Positions 34,443 to 46,061 of a stretch of 64,000 nucleotides of DNA are shown here, in pieces. Origin of the DNA: Alectoria sarmentosa (taxonomy: Eukaryota; Ascomycota; Lecanoromycetes; Lecanorales; Parmeliaceae); contig WOGZ01000128.1 of assembly GCA_009733775.1 (NCBI GenBank), positions 26,468-90,467 on the forward strand. The letters are read 5' to 3'. A model generated the notes under the pieces. That model saw only the letters and a program-made list of their open reading frames with translations. It made no database searches and had not been told where the DNA came from. The translations under genes and the position numbers were made by a program. Positions within the stretch are counted from its first letter, which is position 1, and each line of letters opens with the position of its first letter.

Positions 34443-34931
34443 CTTGAGAGTGAGGATGTAGAGACGCAATCAATGAGATTGGGCTGACGGTATTTGATGC
34501 TCGAATGATCTGGAGTAGCGAAAATAGTTCTTGGGGCTCCAATGACGAGAAGTGGGAATGTCGTAAAAAGAAGATTGAATTGAGCAGGGAGTTGTTTGTG
34601 ATGTGCTTGACTAGAGTCGCCGCGCTTTACTTTCGCGTAGACGTGTCTGATAAGGCTGAGCTAGAGTACTCTATAGTATTCTGCTACGATTCCGGAAAAG
34701 GATAAGGCTGAAAATCCTAAAGTCGTATCGTGCTTCAAACTCTCCTTCTTGGTTACACATCACATTTCGACACTTCCTCCCCCTGCCGACTGTCCTCACC
34801 ATTCTTCTTTCCTTAGTTGGCAACTCACCATAGTGTTCTATCACAGACGCCCAACTCCTTTGAACGAGTCCCAGAAACATCAGCACGGTCGCAATTCAGT
34901 CAGCTGCTAGCTGAGCAGCGGAGGTGCAGTC
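34443..34931. promoter_or_regulatory. Bidirectional promoter, ASF1 / RNA14
   Basis: The 489 bp between the two divergent ATGs must contain both promoters. No clear TATA element was identified. Confidence 0.55.
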
Positions 34932-37900
34932 ATGGCGGATGAAGAGGCCGCGTTCCTGAGCTCGATGTTGGCAGCAAACGACTCTGCAGGACTGTACCAG
35001 ATGGGTGGCGATGCTAGTGGACAGCGAGCAGAGTCAATCTCTTCTGATGAATATGATCCATCGCAAACAGTTCAAACAGAGCCTCTTCCAGCTTCCACCG
35101 TCCAGTCCACTTCCAATAATCCCCCTTTGCATGAAAAACTGCCCACTGCATCCGATACCCCTTTGATTTCCACATCTACCTCTGCTGCTCCCGCTCTGAG
35201 GGAGGCATCTGCGTCTCTTTCTAGGTCGATGTCCCGAGCCTCCTCGGAAACCTCTGACAGTATCGCGATCACTACAAATCAGCATGAGCACACCCAGATC
35301 CCACCAAACAATTCATCGCAGCATGGAGAAGAAACACTCTTAAGGAAAGACACTGCCATGGGTCAGGGGGGGTCTTCATCACTGCTACCAGTGTCTGATT
35401 CTAGTGTGAACATTTCTACGAATCATGTTTCTGCAGATAATGTACCAATACAAAATGGCGTTCATGAACAAAAACATTCAGAGAGTGTTCAGTATGGCGT
35501 TACTGATACCGTTCCAAACCTCGCTGCTGTTATACCTGACACAGGAGCTTCTTCCCACAGTGACTCCACGGCCAAGCCTTCAGAAACGTTGCCAGCCCCA
35601 TCCATGGCAGATACTCGGCCGTCGACCAGAGAGGAAGCTGCCACTCCTATCATGGCTGCCCCTAAAGCCCGACTCCCTCACGACAAGATTGGCATCCTAG
35701 AAGATAGGATCAAAGAGGATCCTCGAGGTGACCTAGGCGCTTGGCAAAGCTTGATCAATGAGCACAGGAGGCGAGGCAAGCTAGAAGATGCCCGCAATGT
35801 CTACGAACGTTTCCTCACCATCTTCCCGTCTGCGGTACGTCGTGACCCTAACTGTCCCTTGTAAAATATGAATGTGCTGACCGTTTCCTCTAGGCCGAAG
35901 AATGGGTTGTCTATGCACAGATGGAGAATGAAGTGAACAACCGGACTGCGGTAGAAAAGATATTTAATCGAGCCCTCCGAGAGCTTCCCTACCTCGGACT
36001 ATGGTCTATGTACCTCGATCATATCCGTCGCCACAACAATATAGCCATGGACCCGTCGGGCCTAGCGCGTCAAATCATAAATTCAGCATATGATATTGCA
36101 TTGCAGCATATTGGCCTTGACAAAGAATCAGGCAAGATCTGGCAGGACTATGTGCAGTTTCTCAAGTCTGGCCCTGGCATCGTTGGCGGCAGTACCTGGC
36201 AGGATCAGCAGAAAATGGACTCGCTTCGTAGTGTCTATCAACGCGCAATTTGCATACCAACGCAGTTCACTAACCTGCTATGGAAAGAATATGATGGATT
36301 TGAGATGAGCCTGAATAAGATTACAGTGAATTTGACTCCATCGGCCTGCTCCGGACCTTGCTAATCTGATTTACAGGGACGCAAATTTGTACAAGATCAA
36401 TCGCCTGCCTACATGACTGCGAGAAGCTCGCACACGGAGCTTCAGAACATCACCCGAAACCTTCGTCGTACCACACTGCCAGTCTTACCTCCTGCGCTTG
36501 GCTTCGACGGCGACGTTGATTATTTGGAGCAATTGGACATCTGGAAGCGATGGATCCAGTGGGAAAAGAACGATCCCCTTGTTCTAAAGGTGGAAGAGGT
36601 GGTTTCATACCGAGCTCGGATTGTTTTTGTCTACAAGCAAGCATTGATGGCCATGAGGTTCTGGCCTGAATTGTGGGCCGAAGCTAGCGACTTCTGCTTT
36701 GCAAATGACCTTGAGTCCGAAGGGGATGCGTTTCTAGCGCAAGGCATTGCTGCAAACCCCGAGAGCTGCCTGCTTGCATTTAAGCGTGCCGATCGAACAG
36801 AGCTCAATAGCACCAAAGAAGAGGGTGACGATGCCGCCATACGTCGCGGTACAGCTGTGCGTGAACCCTACGATAAGGTGCTGGACGCGCTTTACGACCT
36901 TTTCTCAAAATCCAAAATACGGGAGGACCAGGACGTGGCCCGCGTTGAAGCCAATTTTACTGGCAGTGACGATTTTCAAAAGAATGGTGTCAAAGCAGAC
37001 GAAGAAAACGACGAAAACGAAGAAGAGGAGGGTGAAAGTAAAGAGAAGGAGAAGGCTGCGCAAATTGAGTCTGTCAAAAACATGCACGGCGTCCAGCAGA
37101 AGCTTTTGTCAAAAACCCTATCCCACGTTTGGATTGCCTTGACTCGAGCAATGCGACGTATTCAAGGCAAAGGAAAAGTCAACCATGCCTTGGCTGGTTC
37201 GAGAGGGATTTTCGCTGACGCTCGCAAGCGAGGTCGGATAACGAGCGATGTCTATGTTGCCAGTGCTCTCATGGAGTTTCATTGCTATGAGGTTGAAACT
37301 GGAAAGAAGATCTTCGAGCGTGGATTGAGGCTGTTTTCAGAGGACGAGGAATTTGCATTACAGTACATCAAGCATCTCGTTGCCAACAACGATCATACTA
37401 GTAGGTCTACGCTTTCAGCTTCTCTTTGCCAATGCTAATCCTGCTCTAGATGCCAGAGTCGTGTTCGAAACTGCGGTTACTAAGCTTGCGCTGAAACCTG
37501 AGACGGTCTCAAAAGCAAAGCCACTTTACGCTTTTTTCCATGATTTTGAGTCTCGCTATGGCGAATTGACTCAGATCGTAAAGCTAGAAAAGCGAATGAT
37601 TGATCTTTTCCCTGAAGATCCTGCCCTAACGCTTTTCTCACGCCGCTTCGCTCAACAAGGCTTTGATCCTACGGCCATCCGCCCTATCATATCTCCTGCC
37701 ACCCAAACCAGACCCAAAGCAAGCGCAAGCATCAAAGCTGAGGTAGAAGGTGTACCAGACTCGCCGCAACAGCGCATAAATGAGATCATCAACTCACCAA
37801 AGCGCCCCCTTCCTACTGACGATGATGATGATTCTCCACGGCCCCGAAAGGTTGCTCGTCCTGAGTCTCCTTTGAAAGGTGCAGCAGGTCGACGTCTTGA

Positions 37901-38393
37901 TCAGCAGAAGCGTAATCGACAGCCTGAGATACCTCAGTTTACCCAGCCAGTACCGCATCCTCCTCCTCCACCTCCTCTTCCTCGCGACGTCATGTTCCTT
38001 CTCAGCATCATTCCTCAAGCCGAGACATACCATGCGACCAAATTTAGTGCTGAGCAACTTGTGAAGCTCCTACGCGAGACCAATATCCCTACGTCCATGG
38101 CGCAAGCTCCAGCAGTACCTGGTGCTCGAGGTCTACCTCAAAATCAGCCAATGCCACCGTATCAACCGATGCCCCCACCAAATCCCCAGCCCCAAGTGCC
38201 TTACGGACACAGTCAGTACAATGGCCAGTACAATAGTAGGTATCCCCAAATTTCTATCGTGTATGCTTCTTCTGCACCCACCCACCCATTTATGGGTCTT
38301 TCTGAAGGATCATTCTTGCAAGCTCCAAGCCCCCAAAACCCCCATCACGGATCTCATCAGGCCCAAAATGCCTACCCGCCAAGTTGGACTTGA
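34932..38393 (+). CDS. RNA14: mRNA 3'-end-processing protein RNA14 (CF IA subunit, CstF-77 orthologue)
   Basis: Four exons (34932-35834, 35894-36325, 36377-37400, 37450-38393) give 1100 residues. The first 240 or so are a Ser/Thr-rich disordered extension. From LPHDKIGILEDRIKEDPR onward the protein consists of HAT (half-a-TPR) repeats: WQSLINEHRRRGKLEDARNV, WVVYAQMENEV, LWSMYLDHIRRHN and later VFETAVTKLA. A Glu-rich insertion lies near 700. A Pro-rich C-terminal part with RPRKVARPESP is the region that in yeast binds Rna15. The protein is a scaffold of cleavage factor IA for pre-mRNA cleavage and polyadenylation. A 72-nt GT-AG segment (38236-38307), if spliced, would remove 24 residues without changing frame, so the very end is uncertain. 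Confidence 0.94.
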
Positions 38394-40097
38394 ACCTCTG
38401 CACCAAGCATACTCGTTCATGCTCCCATTCCCTGGTCTCCGTCATGGTAGCGTCTTACTACTGATAGGACGCTTTCCCGCCTTGATCGACTAGGACTGGA
38501 GTAGGGGCGACTCCATTGCATGCTACAGCGCGCTCAGGTTCTGAACGATATAGAGATTAATCATCATCACAGGCCCTTACCCCTACAATCGCTAGACGAA
38601 GTCTGTGGCTACTTGCATACAGTACTCTACCCTCTTCAAGCTTCCAAAGAAGCTCAGCATCAACGTCTCTACAACTTTCTCTCAAATCTGGCATTCAGCG
38701 TGGCTCTTGTTGATCGTAGCATTGCATTCGATTCATTGCTAGCGGGCTTTATATCAAAAGGCGCATGTTTTGTGGAGGAGATCATGGCATACTGGTTTTG
38801 ATGAAAGACATGTTGTGAACGGAGACTCGGCATGGTTGAGCAGAAACGGACATGTACAATACAAGATTTTGCCCAGGTCACTCAAAAGTTCAAGCTCTTC
38901 AAATGCAAGCCCCATTTCCATGCGTATCCAACAATTTAGAAAATTCAAGCTCTTCAAATGCAAGCCCCATTTCCATGCGTATCCAACAATTTAGAACAGC
39001 TGCACTCATCGCGAGTCGCAGCACGCTCTGATCTCGCTCCTAAACTCTTTCAGCAAGTCTACCCTCCTAGCTCAATGTCCTTGTGTTCACAGCTTCACCC
39101 CTCTGCTGGGGCACATTTATTCCTGCCCAATGAGTCAGTGAACGGTCAGATGTCAGCTGCAGAATCGTACTTGGCTGTGTAACGTAGCACTCATCCTGCT
39201 TCGCATGGTACAAACGCTGCGGGCAAAGTCAATTCGTCGCTTATCGCGTCTGTGGCGTTTGATGAATTGGCATGTGGGTAGCTGCAGGAACTCTCCTTGC
39301 TTGAACTTGATTACCAAACATCAACAGGTCCCAGAACACGAATCTATTGTAAAGACTGTAAAGGCGAATGGTTCAGCAGACACATATCACGCTAGTGGCT
39401 TAGCGCCGCGCTAGTCGCTGTTCATTCGCCCTCGGAGGCTCGGACCTTCCATCTGCCTTATCACCTCCTACCTTACAACCTCTACATCATCCTCTCTTCC
39501 TCGACTTCTTCCACTTTTTTTCCTTCTTCAATCATACACGTCCACACTTTCTTCTTTCATTCAATCAGTCATTCAACGTCTGTACCGTCAATCGAGCAAC
39601 CAATCATCGTACTCACGTGTGCAGTACCTCAACTCGAGACTTGATACGTCATTTTCTCTTCGCAAACATTCCCTCATCCTCCTCACTTGGTCAACTTGTC
39701 CAAGCTCACAACGCAAATCTTTCCTACGCTTCCGCCTACCATTCGCGATTCATTCCTCAGCTCATTAGAAGCAGCCTCGTCACTTACCTAACGCATATCA
39801 CTGTGAGCATCATCCTCATCATCCTCACTCTTACAAGTATCCAATTCTCGTCTCATTTGCCTTGACTGCTTGTCAAGCCTCGCCATTTTTCTTCCCCTCT
39901 CCAAATTTCACCTTCTTCCAACACCAATCTTTCTCACACCTTCGACTCCCCCACAGCAGCAGCATAGCTTCTGCAAAGCTCACAAGATTGCTTTCTTACC
40001 TTTTCCTTCCTTCTTTCTTCAAAACCCTCATCTCATCAAGTCATCACCTCATCGCTTTACTTTCAGCTAATCAGCATCGCACAGTAAATCGTACAAA
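38394..40097. other. Intergenic: tandem duplication and Argonaute promoter side
   Basis: No supported gene in 1.7 kb. It contains a perfect 55-bp tandem duplication (listed separately) and, from about 39440 to 40097, strongly pyrimidine-rich sequence typical of an ascomycete promoter and leader, leading to the first Argonaute ATG. Confidence 0.55.
38889..38998. repeat. Perfect 55-bp direct tandem duplication (two copies)
   Basis: The segment starting TTCAAGCTCTTCAAATGCAA at 38889 repeats at 38944 with the same sequence through ATTTAGAA. The offset is exactly 55 bases and I see no mismatch until the final base or two. This is a recent local duplication in non-coding DNA, or an assembly artefact. 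Confidence 0.85.
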
Positions 40098-43000
40098 ATG
40101 CCTGGCGCTCATAAGAAGCGTGAAACGACTGCTCGCGAGGGTCGTCATCGTAACCAAGCCGCCTCGAATGCAGGCCCCTCCGGTGCTCAGCCCGAGCCTT
40201 ATGATGGCCCAGGTTCCAACGCAGGCGACGCCCGTGGTCGCTCTGGATCCGTCGCAGTCACTCGTAGCTCTTCTCGTCCGGGTAGCCAAGTCCGTGGTGC
40301 TAGCCAGACTCGTCAAGCCGTAGACCCTGCACGCGACCCTGTGCCTCAAGTTCTCCTTCGGAACGTTGACTTCGGAGGAGCTGCGTATAATATTTTCAGC
40401 CAGGCAAGTCCAAAGTTTGCCCGTTTGCAACGAAATCCAAATCACTCTGCACTTGCAATTCACGTTTCCTTGTGTGATGAAATTGTCAACCTGCTCTGCT
40501 TGCTGTCAGAAGATTTTCTGCGAAAATGAATGCTGGCTGGCTCCATTCCATACCCAAAACGAAGGTGCTCTGTCACTTCTTCCGCATAACACTTTCCCCA
40601 AAGACGCTTAACCTAGTTCTCATTCTCATTCATATCGTTCCTATTCATTCCAGAGAGCATTCATCCTATTCATCCCTTTTCTCCATTCACGCAGCACAGA
40701 AGCTTCACATCGAGTCATCCTTCCCTATTTAAATCCTCTCCAGCACCAAACCTCCATCCGTCCTCCATACATCTTCCTACACCAAAGTTATTATCAATTA
40801 TCTTTGAACGTCTCTACATCAATCATGTCTTCGTCTACCCCTGTTGACAAGTCTTCTGACACTCCTGACATTGGCGTTGGCTTGCCAACAAAGCCAACGA
40901 TTACTCCTATCATTGAACCTATTCCTAATCCCTTTCGTGAACAGATGCCTACGACTTTGATGAGCCGTAAAGCATTCAGCAAAGCCGGAAAGCCGGCTGC
41001 CATCCAGATCAATTCCCACATTGTCGAGCAGTGGCCCACCATCGATGTCTCCCAGTACGATGTAAGTCTTCCCCAACACTCGTCTTGGCATTCATTTACT
41101 GATTTACATTAGATTGTCATCGGGAATGGCGCGGAGAAGCGTGGTCTCATCGCGGCTGTCTGGGCCTCCAAGAAGGCGAAGAGCGAGGTCTTACGATACG
41201 GCAATGGATTCATATTCGACGGCAATCGTATTGGATGGTAAGTTCCAGGCAAATTTTCAACGAGCACTCAGCTGACCATCACAGGGCAACTTCTCAGAAG
41301 CCCGACAACTTTTTCATCGTAGACCTCGATGCTGAAAAGGGCCAGACTCCTCGTGGAGACCGTGAGAACAAGCATAGAGTTGCCATCAAATTCGCGAAGA
41401 AGGTTCAGCTTGCGACGGTCCGCGCTTACGTAGAAGGCAAGATGGACTTCGATAATGGTGTCTTGGAAGGAATCAGTAATGCTTGCTTGCCTCCTGTCAC
41501 AAACGTAATGCTAACATTGTTCAGACTTCCTTGATCACTTGCTCCGAGAGTCGCCATCGAAGTCGCTGATCAACTTGCGACGATCCTACTTTGCACGTCA
41601 TCCTGTCTCTGAAGAGCGTACTTTGCTTGGTGGAGGGATCGAGGCTATGAAGGGTGTCTATCAGTCCATTCGTCTTGCTGAGGTACTTCGTCCTTTTCTC
41701 ATACCCATTTCATGCTTATTGCTAACCTCACCTCCAGGGCAAGCGCTTGGTAGTCAACGTCGATGTATCTAATTCATGCTTCTGGCACCCGGTCAACTTC
41801 GACAAACTTGCTTTCGGTCTTTCTGGAGAAAATCATGAGGCGCCATTCCAATCTGGCTGCTCTCGACGTCCTGATGGGAGAGAGCCAGTGTTGCTCCCAA
41901 TCTTGAAGCGTCTCTGTAGAAACAAGTTCTTTGTGAAGCACCGTGGTAGTGATGGTAGAATCATTCTAGCCTTCACATTCAGAGCGATACTAATTCCTAC
42001 TCAGAGTCAAAGATGTGGACCGTCAAGCAGATCTCCAAGCTCAATGCCAAAGAGCACAAGTTCGACGTGACTGAGAAAGCCACAGGCAAGACGACCAATA
42101 TGAGCGTGTACGAATACTTCCACAAGAAGTACAACGTCACTTTGAGCAAGCCATGGTTACCTCTCGTACAGACGCAGAAGCCAAATGTCCTCTTTCCTAT
42201 GGAAGTTTGTGTCATGTGCGATGGACAGCGTTATCCATACAAGCTCAACTCCGATCAGGTATGGCTGGCTTGCACACTCGTTCAAGAAGATCCTGCTAAT
42301 ACTTTCATCAGACCGCCAATATGATCAAGTTTGCAGTATCGCGACCCCCGCAGCGTCGTCAGGCAATCGAGCAAGGGCTGAAGAAGCTCGACTGGGCCAA
42401 TGACCCTCACCTCAAGACTTACGGCATGAAGATCAATCCCACCATGCTTAAGACGAACGCCCGTATCCTTGAGCCACCTGAGCCATTGTTCGCAAAGGGA
42501 GCGACAGCCAAGCCCAACTTCTCTGGCCGCTGGGACTTGCGAGGCAAAGTCTTCCTTCTGCCCAATGATCGTCCTCTGAAGTCTTGGGGCATTGTTGTTC
42601 TTATGCCTCAAGATCGTCGACCACCGGTGACTAAGGATCAGGTTGAGGCATTCAAGAAGAACTTCTTGAATCTCTATCGTGGCCACGGTGGACAGGTCGA
42701 AAACATGAACCCTCCAATTGTTGGTGGAGTTCCAGACGACGCGAAAGCTATCGAGGCAGCCTTCCTGCAAGCTGGCAACGCAGTCAAGATGCGACCTCAG
42801 ATGCTGCTGGTGATCTTGTCAAATCGGAGCGCGGAAGTGTACAATCGGGTCAAGAAGAGCTGCGATTGCCGATACGGTGTCATGTCTCAATGCGTTCAGG
42901 CCAGCAACGTCCTCAAGAATCAGCCTCAGTACTGCTCCAACGTGCTGATGAAATTCAATTGCAAGCTTGGAGGAACGACATGCCAAATTAAAGCAGTAAG

Positions 43001-44027
43001 ACACCTCTTATCCTTCACGGTAAGTAGCTACTAACAGCTAGCAGAGAAAGCCTTACTTCGACGAGCCTACGATGATCATTGGTGCCGATGTGTCTCACGC
43101 TGCACCTGGTATGGTCGACATGGCCTCTATGGCTGCTATGACTGTCTCCTTGGATAGGCCATGCTCTCGTTACGGAGCCGCAGTCCAGTCAAACGGACAT
43201 CGTGTTGAGATGATCACGAGCTCGAACATCCATGAGATGCTCAAGCCCCTTGTTCAATGGTGGATGGCAAACATTGGGGGCGGCCGACCTCCCAAGCACC
43301 TTTACTATTTCCGTGACGGAGTTTCGGAAGGTCAATACACCGCTCTTCTCAAGCAAGAGGTAGCAGACATCAAGCAGCTCATGGATGAGATGGGCCAGCG
43401 AGACCCTGGCAATAAGGTATGATTAATGCGCGATCAACTATTGTGGAAGTAGCTAACATGCCCGTTAGCCAAAAGTAACTGTTGTTGTTGCTGAGAAGCG
43501 TCATCACATTCGCTTTTTCCCTCCTCAGGGCATGGCTGGCGACAAGAACGGTAATCCTGTGCCCGGCACATTGGTCGAGCACGATGTGACTCATCCCTGG
43601 GAGAACGACGTCTACCTCTGCTCGCACGTAGCTATTCAGGGAACAGCTCGTCCCACTCATTACCACATGCTGATGGATGAAGCCAATCTTCCTGTCGAGA
43701 AGTTCCAAACTCTGCTGTACGAGCACTGCTATCAGTATCAGCGTGCCACAACTCCGGTGTCGTTATGTAAGTCTTTATTTCTAGTTGTGATCGTCGAAAT
43801 ACATCAGCTAACACTTCACAGTCCCAGCCGTTTACTACGCCCACTTGGCTTCAAATCGTGCCACTTCTCACATTGATCTGGCCAAGAACGAAGTTGCGAG
43901 AATCAACCGCGAGAAGCGTGCTGGCAAAGCTGTCATCAAGATCTCGGACGGGTCCGATAGCGAGTGGCCCAAGCTCATCCCCATGGAGCCTACCAACTCC
44001 ATCGGCATGGGTATGTGGTACATTTGA
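40098..44027 (+). CDS. Argonaute, slicer-type (RNA silencing)
   Basis: Preferred model: exon 1 40098-40403, then 40945-41061, 41113-41237, 41285-41475, 41525-41682, 41738-41954, 42005-42258, 42312-42995, 43045-43416, 43469-43766, 43822-44027 (975 residues). The alternative starts at ATG 40825, reading straight to 41061 (913 residues). Exon 1 encodes an Arg/Gly/Ser-rich tail ending NVDFGGAAYNIFSQ, as in fungal Argonautes; its donor is GC (CAG|GCAAGT). ArgoN, linker, PAZ, MID and PIWI regions follow. The PIWI tetrad is complete: Asp in IIGADVSHAAPG, Glu in SNGHRVEM, Asp in FRDGVSEGQ and His in GTARPTHYH. The protein ends MGMWYI. It should bind small RNAs and cleave matching transcripts in quelling-type silencing or defence against transposons and viruses. 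Confidence 0.93.
40726..40734 (+). promoter_or_regulatory. TATA-like element before the internal Argonaute start
   Basis: TATTTAAAT lies about 90 bases before ATG 40825 and is followed by pyrimidine- and A-rich leader-like sequence. It would suit an internal promoter for the shorter Argonaute form. The match is suggestive only; the same bases are intronic in the long model. Confidence 0.4.
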
Positions 44028-45076
44028 GGAGGACAGGTACATTGGCTCGAACTTTCACGTAGCGACACGACACGAATTTCTTTCTTCTTAGCGACTCATA
44101 TTTATCAGGCTTGCTCATCACATCCACCAAAGTCCTTGCCTTGATGCATCACATCTGTCTCCATGAAGTGAGCGGATTATCGGATCATCACTGATGCTTC
44201 TCCAAGTTCGACCATCTTCGGATCTCGTTCTTACACCAGAGAAATGTCATGGCCGAAGCAGTAGACGCTTGCAATTGAAGCTTGGTCTTCATCATCACCA
44301 TTAATCATGCCTGTTTTTCATAGACAAATATCAGATAGAAAAGCTCACAACCAATCGGACTAAATTGTGCCGTTCCTTTGCTTGCTTCTAACAGTTGACA
44401 GCTTTTCATTCGTGCTGGCTGCTAACACTGTAGGGTCTCGACAGATGATGAATAAAGAGACCATTGAATATCCATTATGGCGCGAGAGTCTTTCAGCTTA
44501 CTTCTCATAGGAGTCTTTTCATGGAAGGAGGATTCACGAAGGAAGCTACGGCTCCTGTACCGAACCTAGGTGAGATCCCAGTCTTTGCGGCTGTGGCTGC
44601 GGCATTGGCTGGCTGACGGGTCAAACTAAGAGTTCTTGCTCCCCTCCTGCCTAGGAATTTGGCCATAGGTGAGGATTCACGGCTAACAGAGAGCCTGGGG
44701 TGAGTTACGCAGGACGCACTTCATGGTATACAGATTACCGAAAAAGGAATCCTGGACCCCCGTGGTGGAGCTGGACTGGGCTGAGATTGGGAAAAGACTA
44801 TGATTTTTGACCGTTGCAGGGCATGGGATTCCTGCTTCTATGTATGTACTCTACGGTTGAGCAAATAGAAAACGGAAAGGGCCCACGGTGTGAGATTTCA
44901 GGGGATATATGTAGAGTACGTATTGGCCATGTTCCTTTTTTCCTGCTTTCTTGCTTGCTTAATGGCGACGGCGATGGCGATGATGAGTTGAGTTGGATTT
45001 TCCAGGTGTGGAGCTTGAGGGCAGACGGAGTGCAGAATCGATGATGGCTATGCTATACCTAGATCTATGATGAAAT

Positions 45077-45088
45077 GGGGGGGGGGGG
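45077..45088. repeat. Homopolymer of 12 G
   Basis: An uninterrupted G run in intergenic DNA. Such runs are prone to length error in sequencing and may form quadruplex-like structures only if further G runs lie nearby. Confidence 0.9.
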
Positions 45089-45200
45089 AATGGACATTCC
45101 TGAATTTCGAGCATGCTTGAACTACTAGACTAGGTACGGCAAAAGATTGGCAATGGAGAAGGAAGCGTGGATGTGTTTTGTTTGGTTGGTTTTGGTGTGG

Positions 45201-45250
45201 TGGATGGATGGATGGATGGATGGGTGGAAGGGTGGATGGATGGATGGATC
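45201..45250. repeat. GGAT microsatellite, imperfect
   Basis: About 12 copies of a GGAT unit, interrupted by GGGTGGAAGGGT in the middle. It lies in non-coding DNA. Confidence 0.9.
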
Positions 45251-46061
45251 CGTGTACGCATGTATTTATATATGTATGTATCTATGGAAGAAACTTCGTC
45301 TACTCTACTCACACCCAGCTCAGCAGTAGGATCCCCTTTTTCTTCTTCTCTCTCTCTAGGGAGATTTGGGTTGAGATGCTAGGTAGAATCTGATTCGGAG
45401 AGAGGAAGGAGAGGCGTGCTGTTGATTGGGGCTGATGGGGGTGGGAGGTGGGTGCAATGAGAGGTGATGCTCTTGCGGAGGTGTGGTTGGAGGTCTGTTT
45501 GATGGGGGAAAAGGAGGGAGGATATTGTGAGAGCGGAGAGGGAGGGGTGGTGAGGGTGGAGAGTTGTGAGGGTGGTAGGTAGGTAGGTAGATGTAGTGTG
45601 GTCTGGCGTACCATGACACATTGCTGTTGTGTGTGTGGGGAGGATTGGTTGGTATGATAGCGCGAAGTCCTGATGCGAGGTGTGCTGAAAGGAATTTTCC
45701 TGAATGGGTGATAGAGTAGGACTGCTTGGCTTGAGGAAGGGGGGGCGTGATGGATGAGCTGGCTATTGAGAGAAGGCGAGTTGGAGGATCAGAAGCTGCG
45801 AAGCTTGAGGGAAGGAGAAAGTGGTGAGTGGTTTGGTGGTCTATGCCTGTCGCTTCAGCGTTCAGGTCCATTGCGTCGCGGGAAACAGGATGGAGGATGC
45901 GTGGGTTCTGTCAGGAGGCTCTGACGAAGAGATCTAGATCTAGTATCATCGAATCATCCAAAAAGAATGACCACAACTCCCCGCGAACCTAGATATCTTT
46001 CTCCAACCTCTGCCGTCCTACTCGCACTCCGAATACCCCTACCTCTAGCCCAAGAGACAGT

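Larger units (their letters stand above)
44028..46061. other. Convergent intergenic region with microsatellites
   Basis: About 2 kb lies between the Argonaute and AMMECR1-domain gene 3' ends. It includes a run of 12 G (45077-45088) and a GGAT repeat (45201-45250). A reverse frame of 171 codons (45356-45871) is Pro/Ser/His-rich and built on simple sequence; I do not accept it as a gene. Confidence 0.55.

Noticed and set aside
40612..40824. Open frame continuous with the Argonaute exon upstream of ATG 40825
   Set aside because: It contains no ATG and reads as leader-like Ser/His/Pro/Tyr sequence; it is better explained as leader or intron.
45356..45871. Reverse frame of 171 codons with an ATG
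   Set aside because: Composition is Pro/Ser/His-rich and derived from GGT/GAG simple sequence; no domain, signal or splice support.
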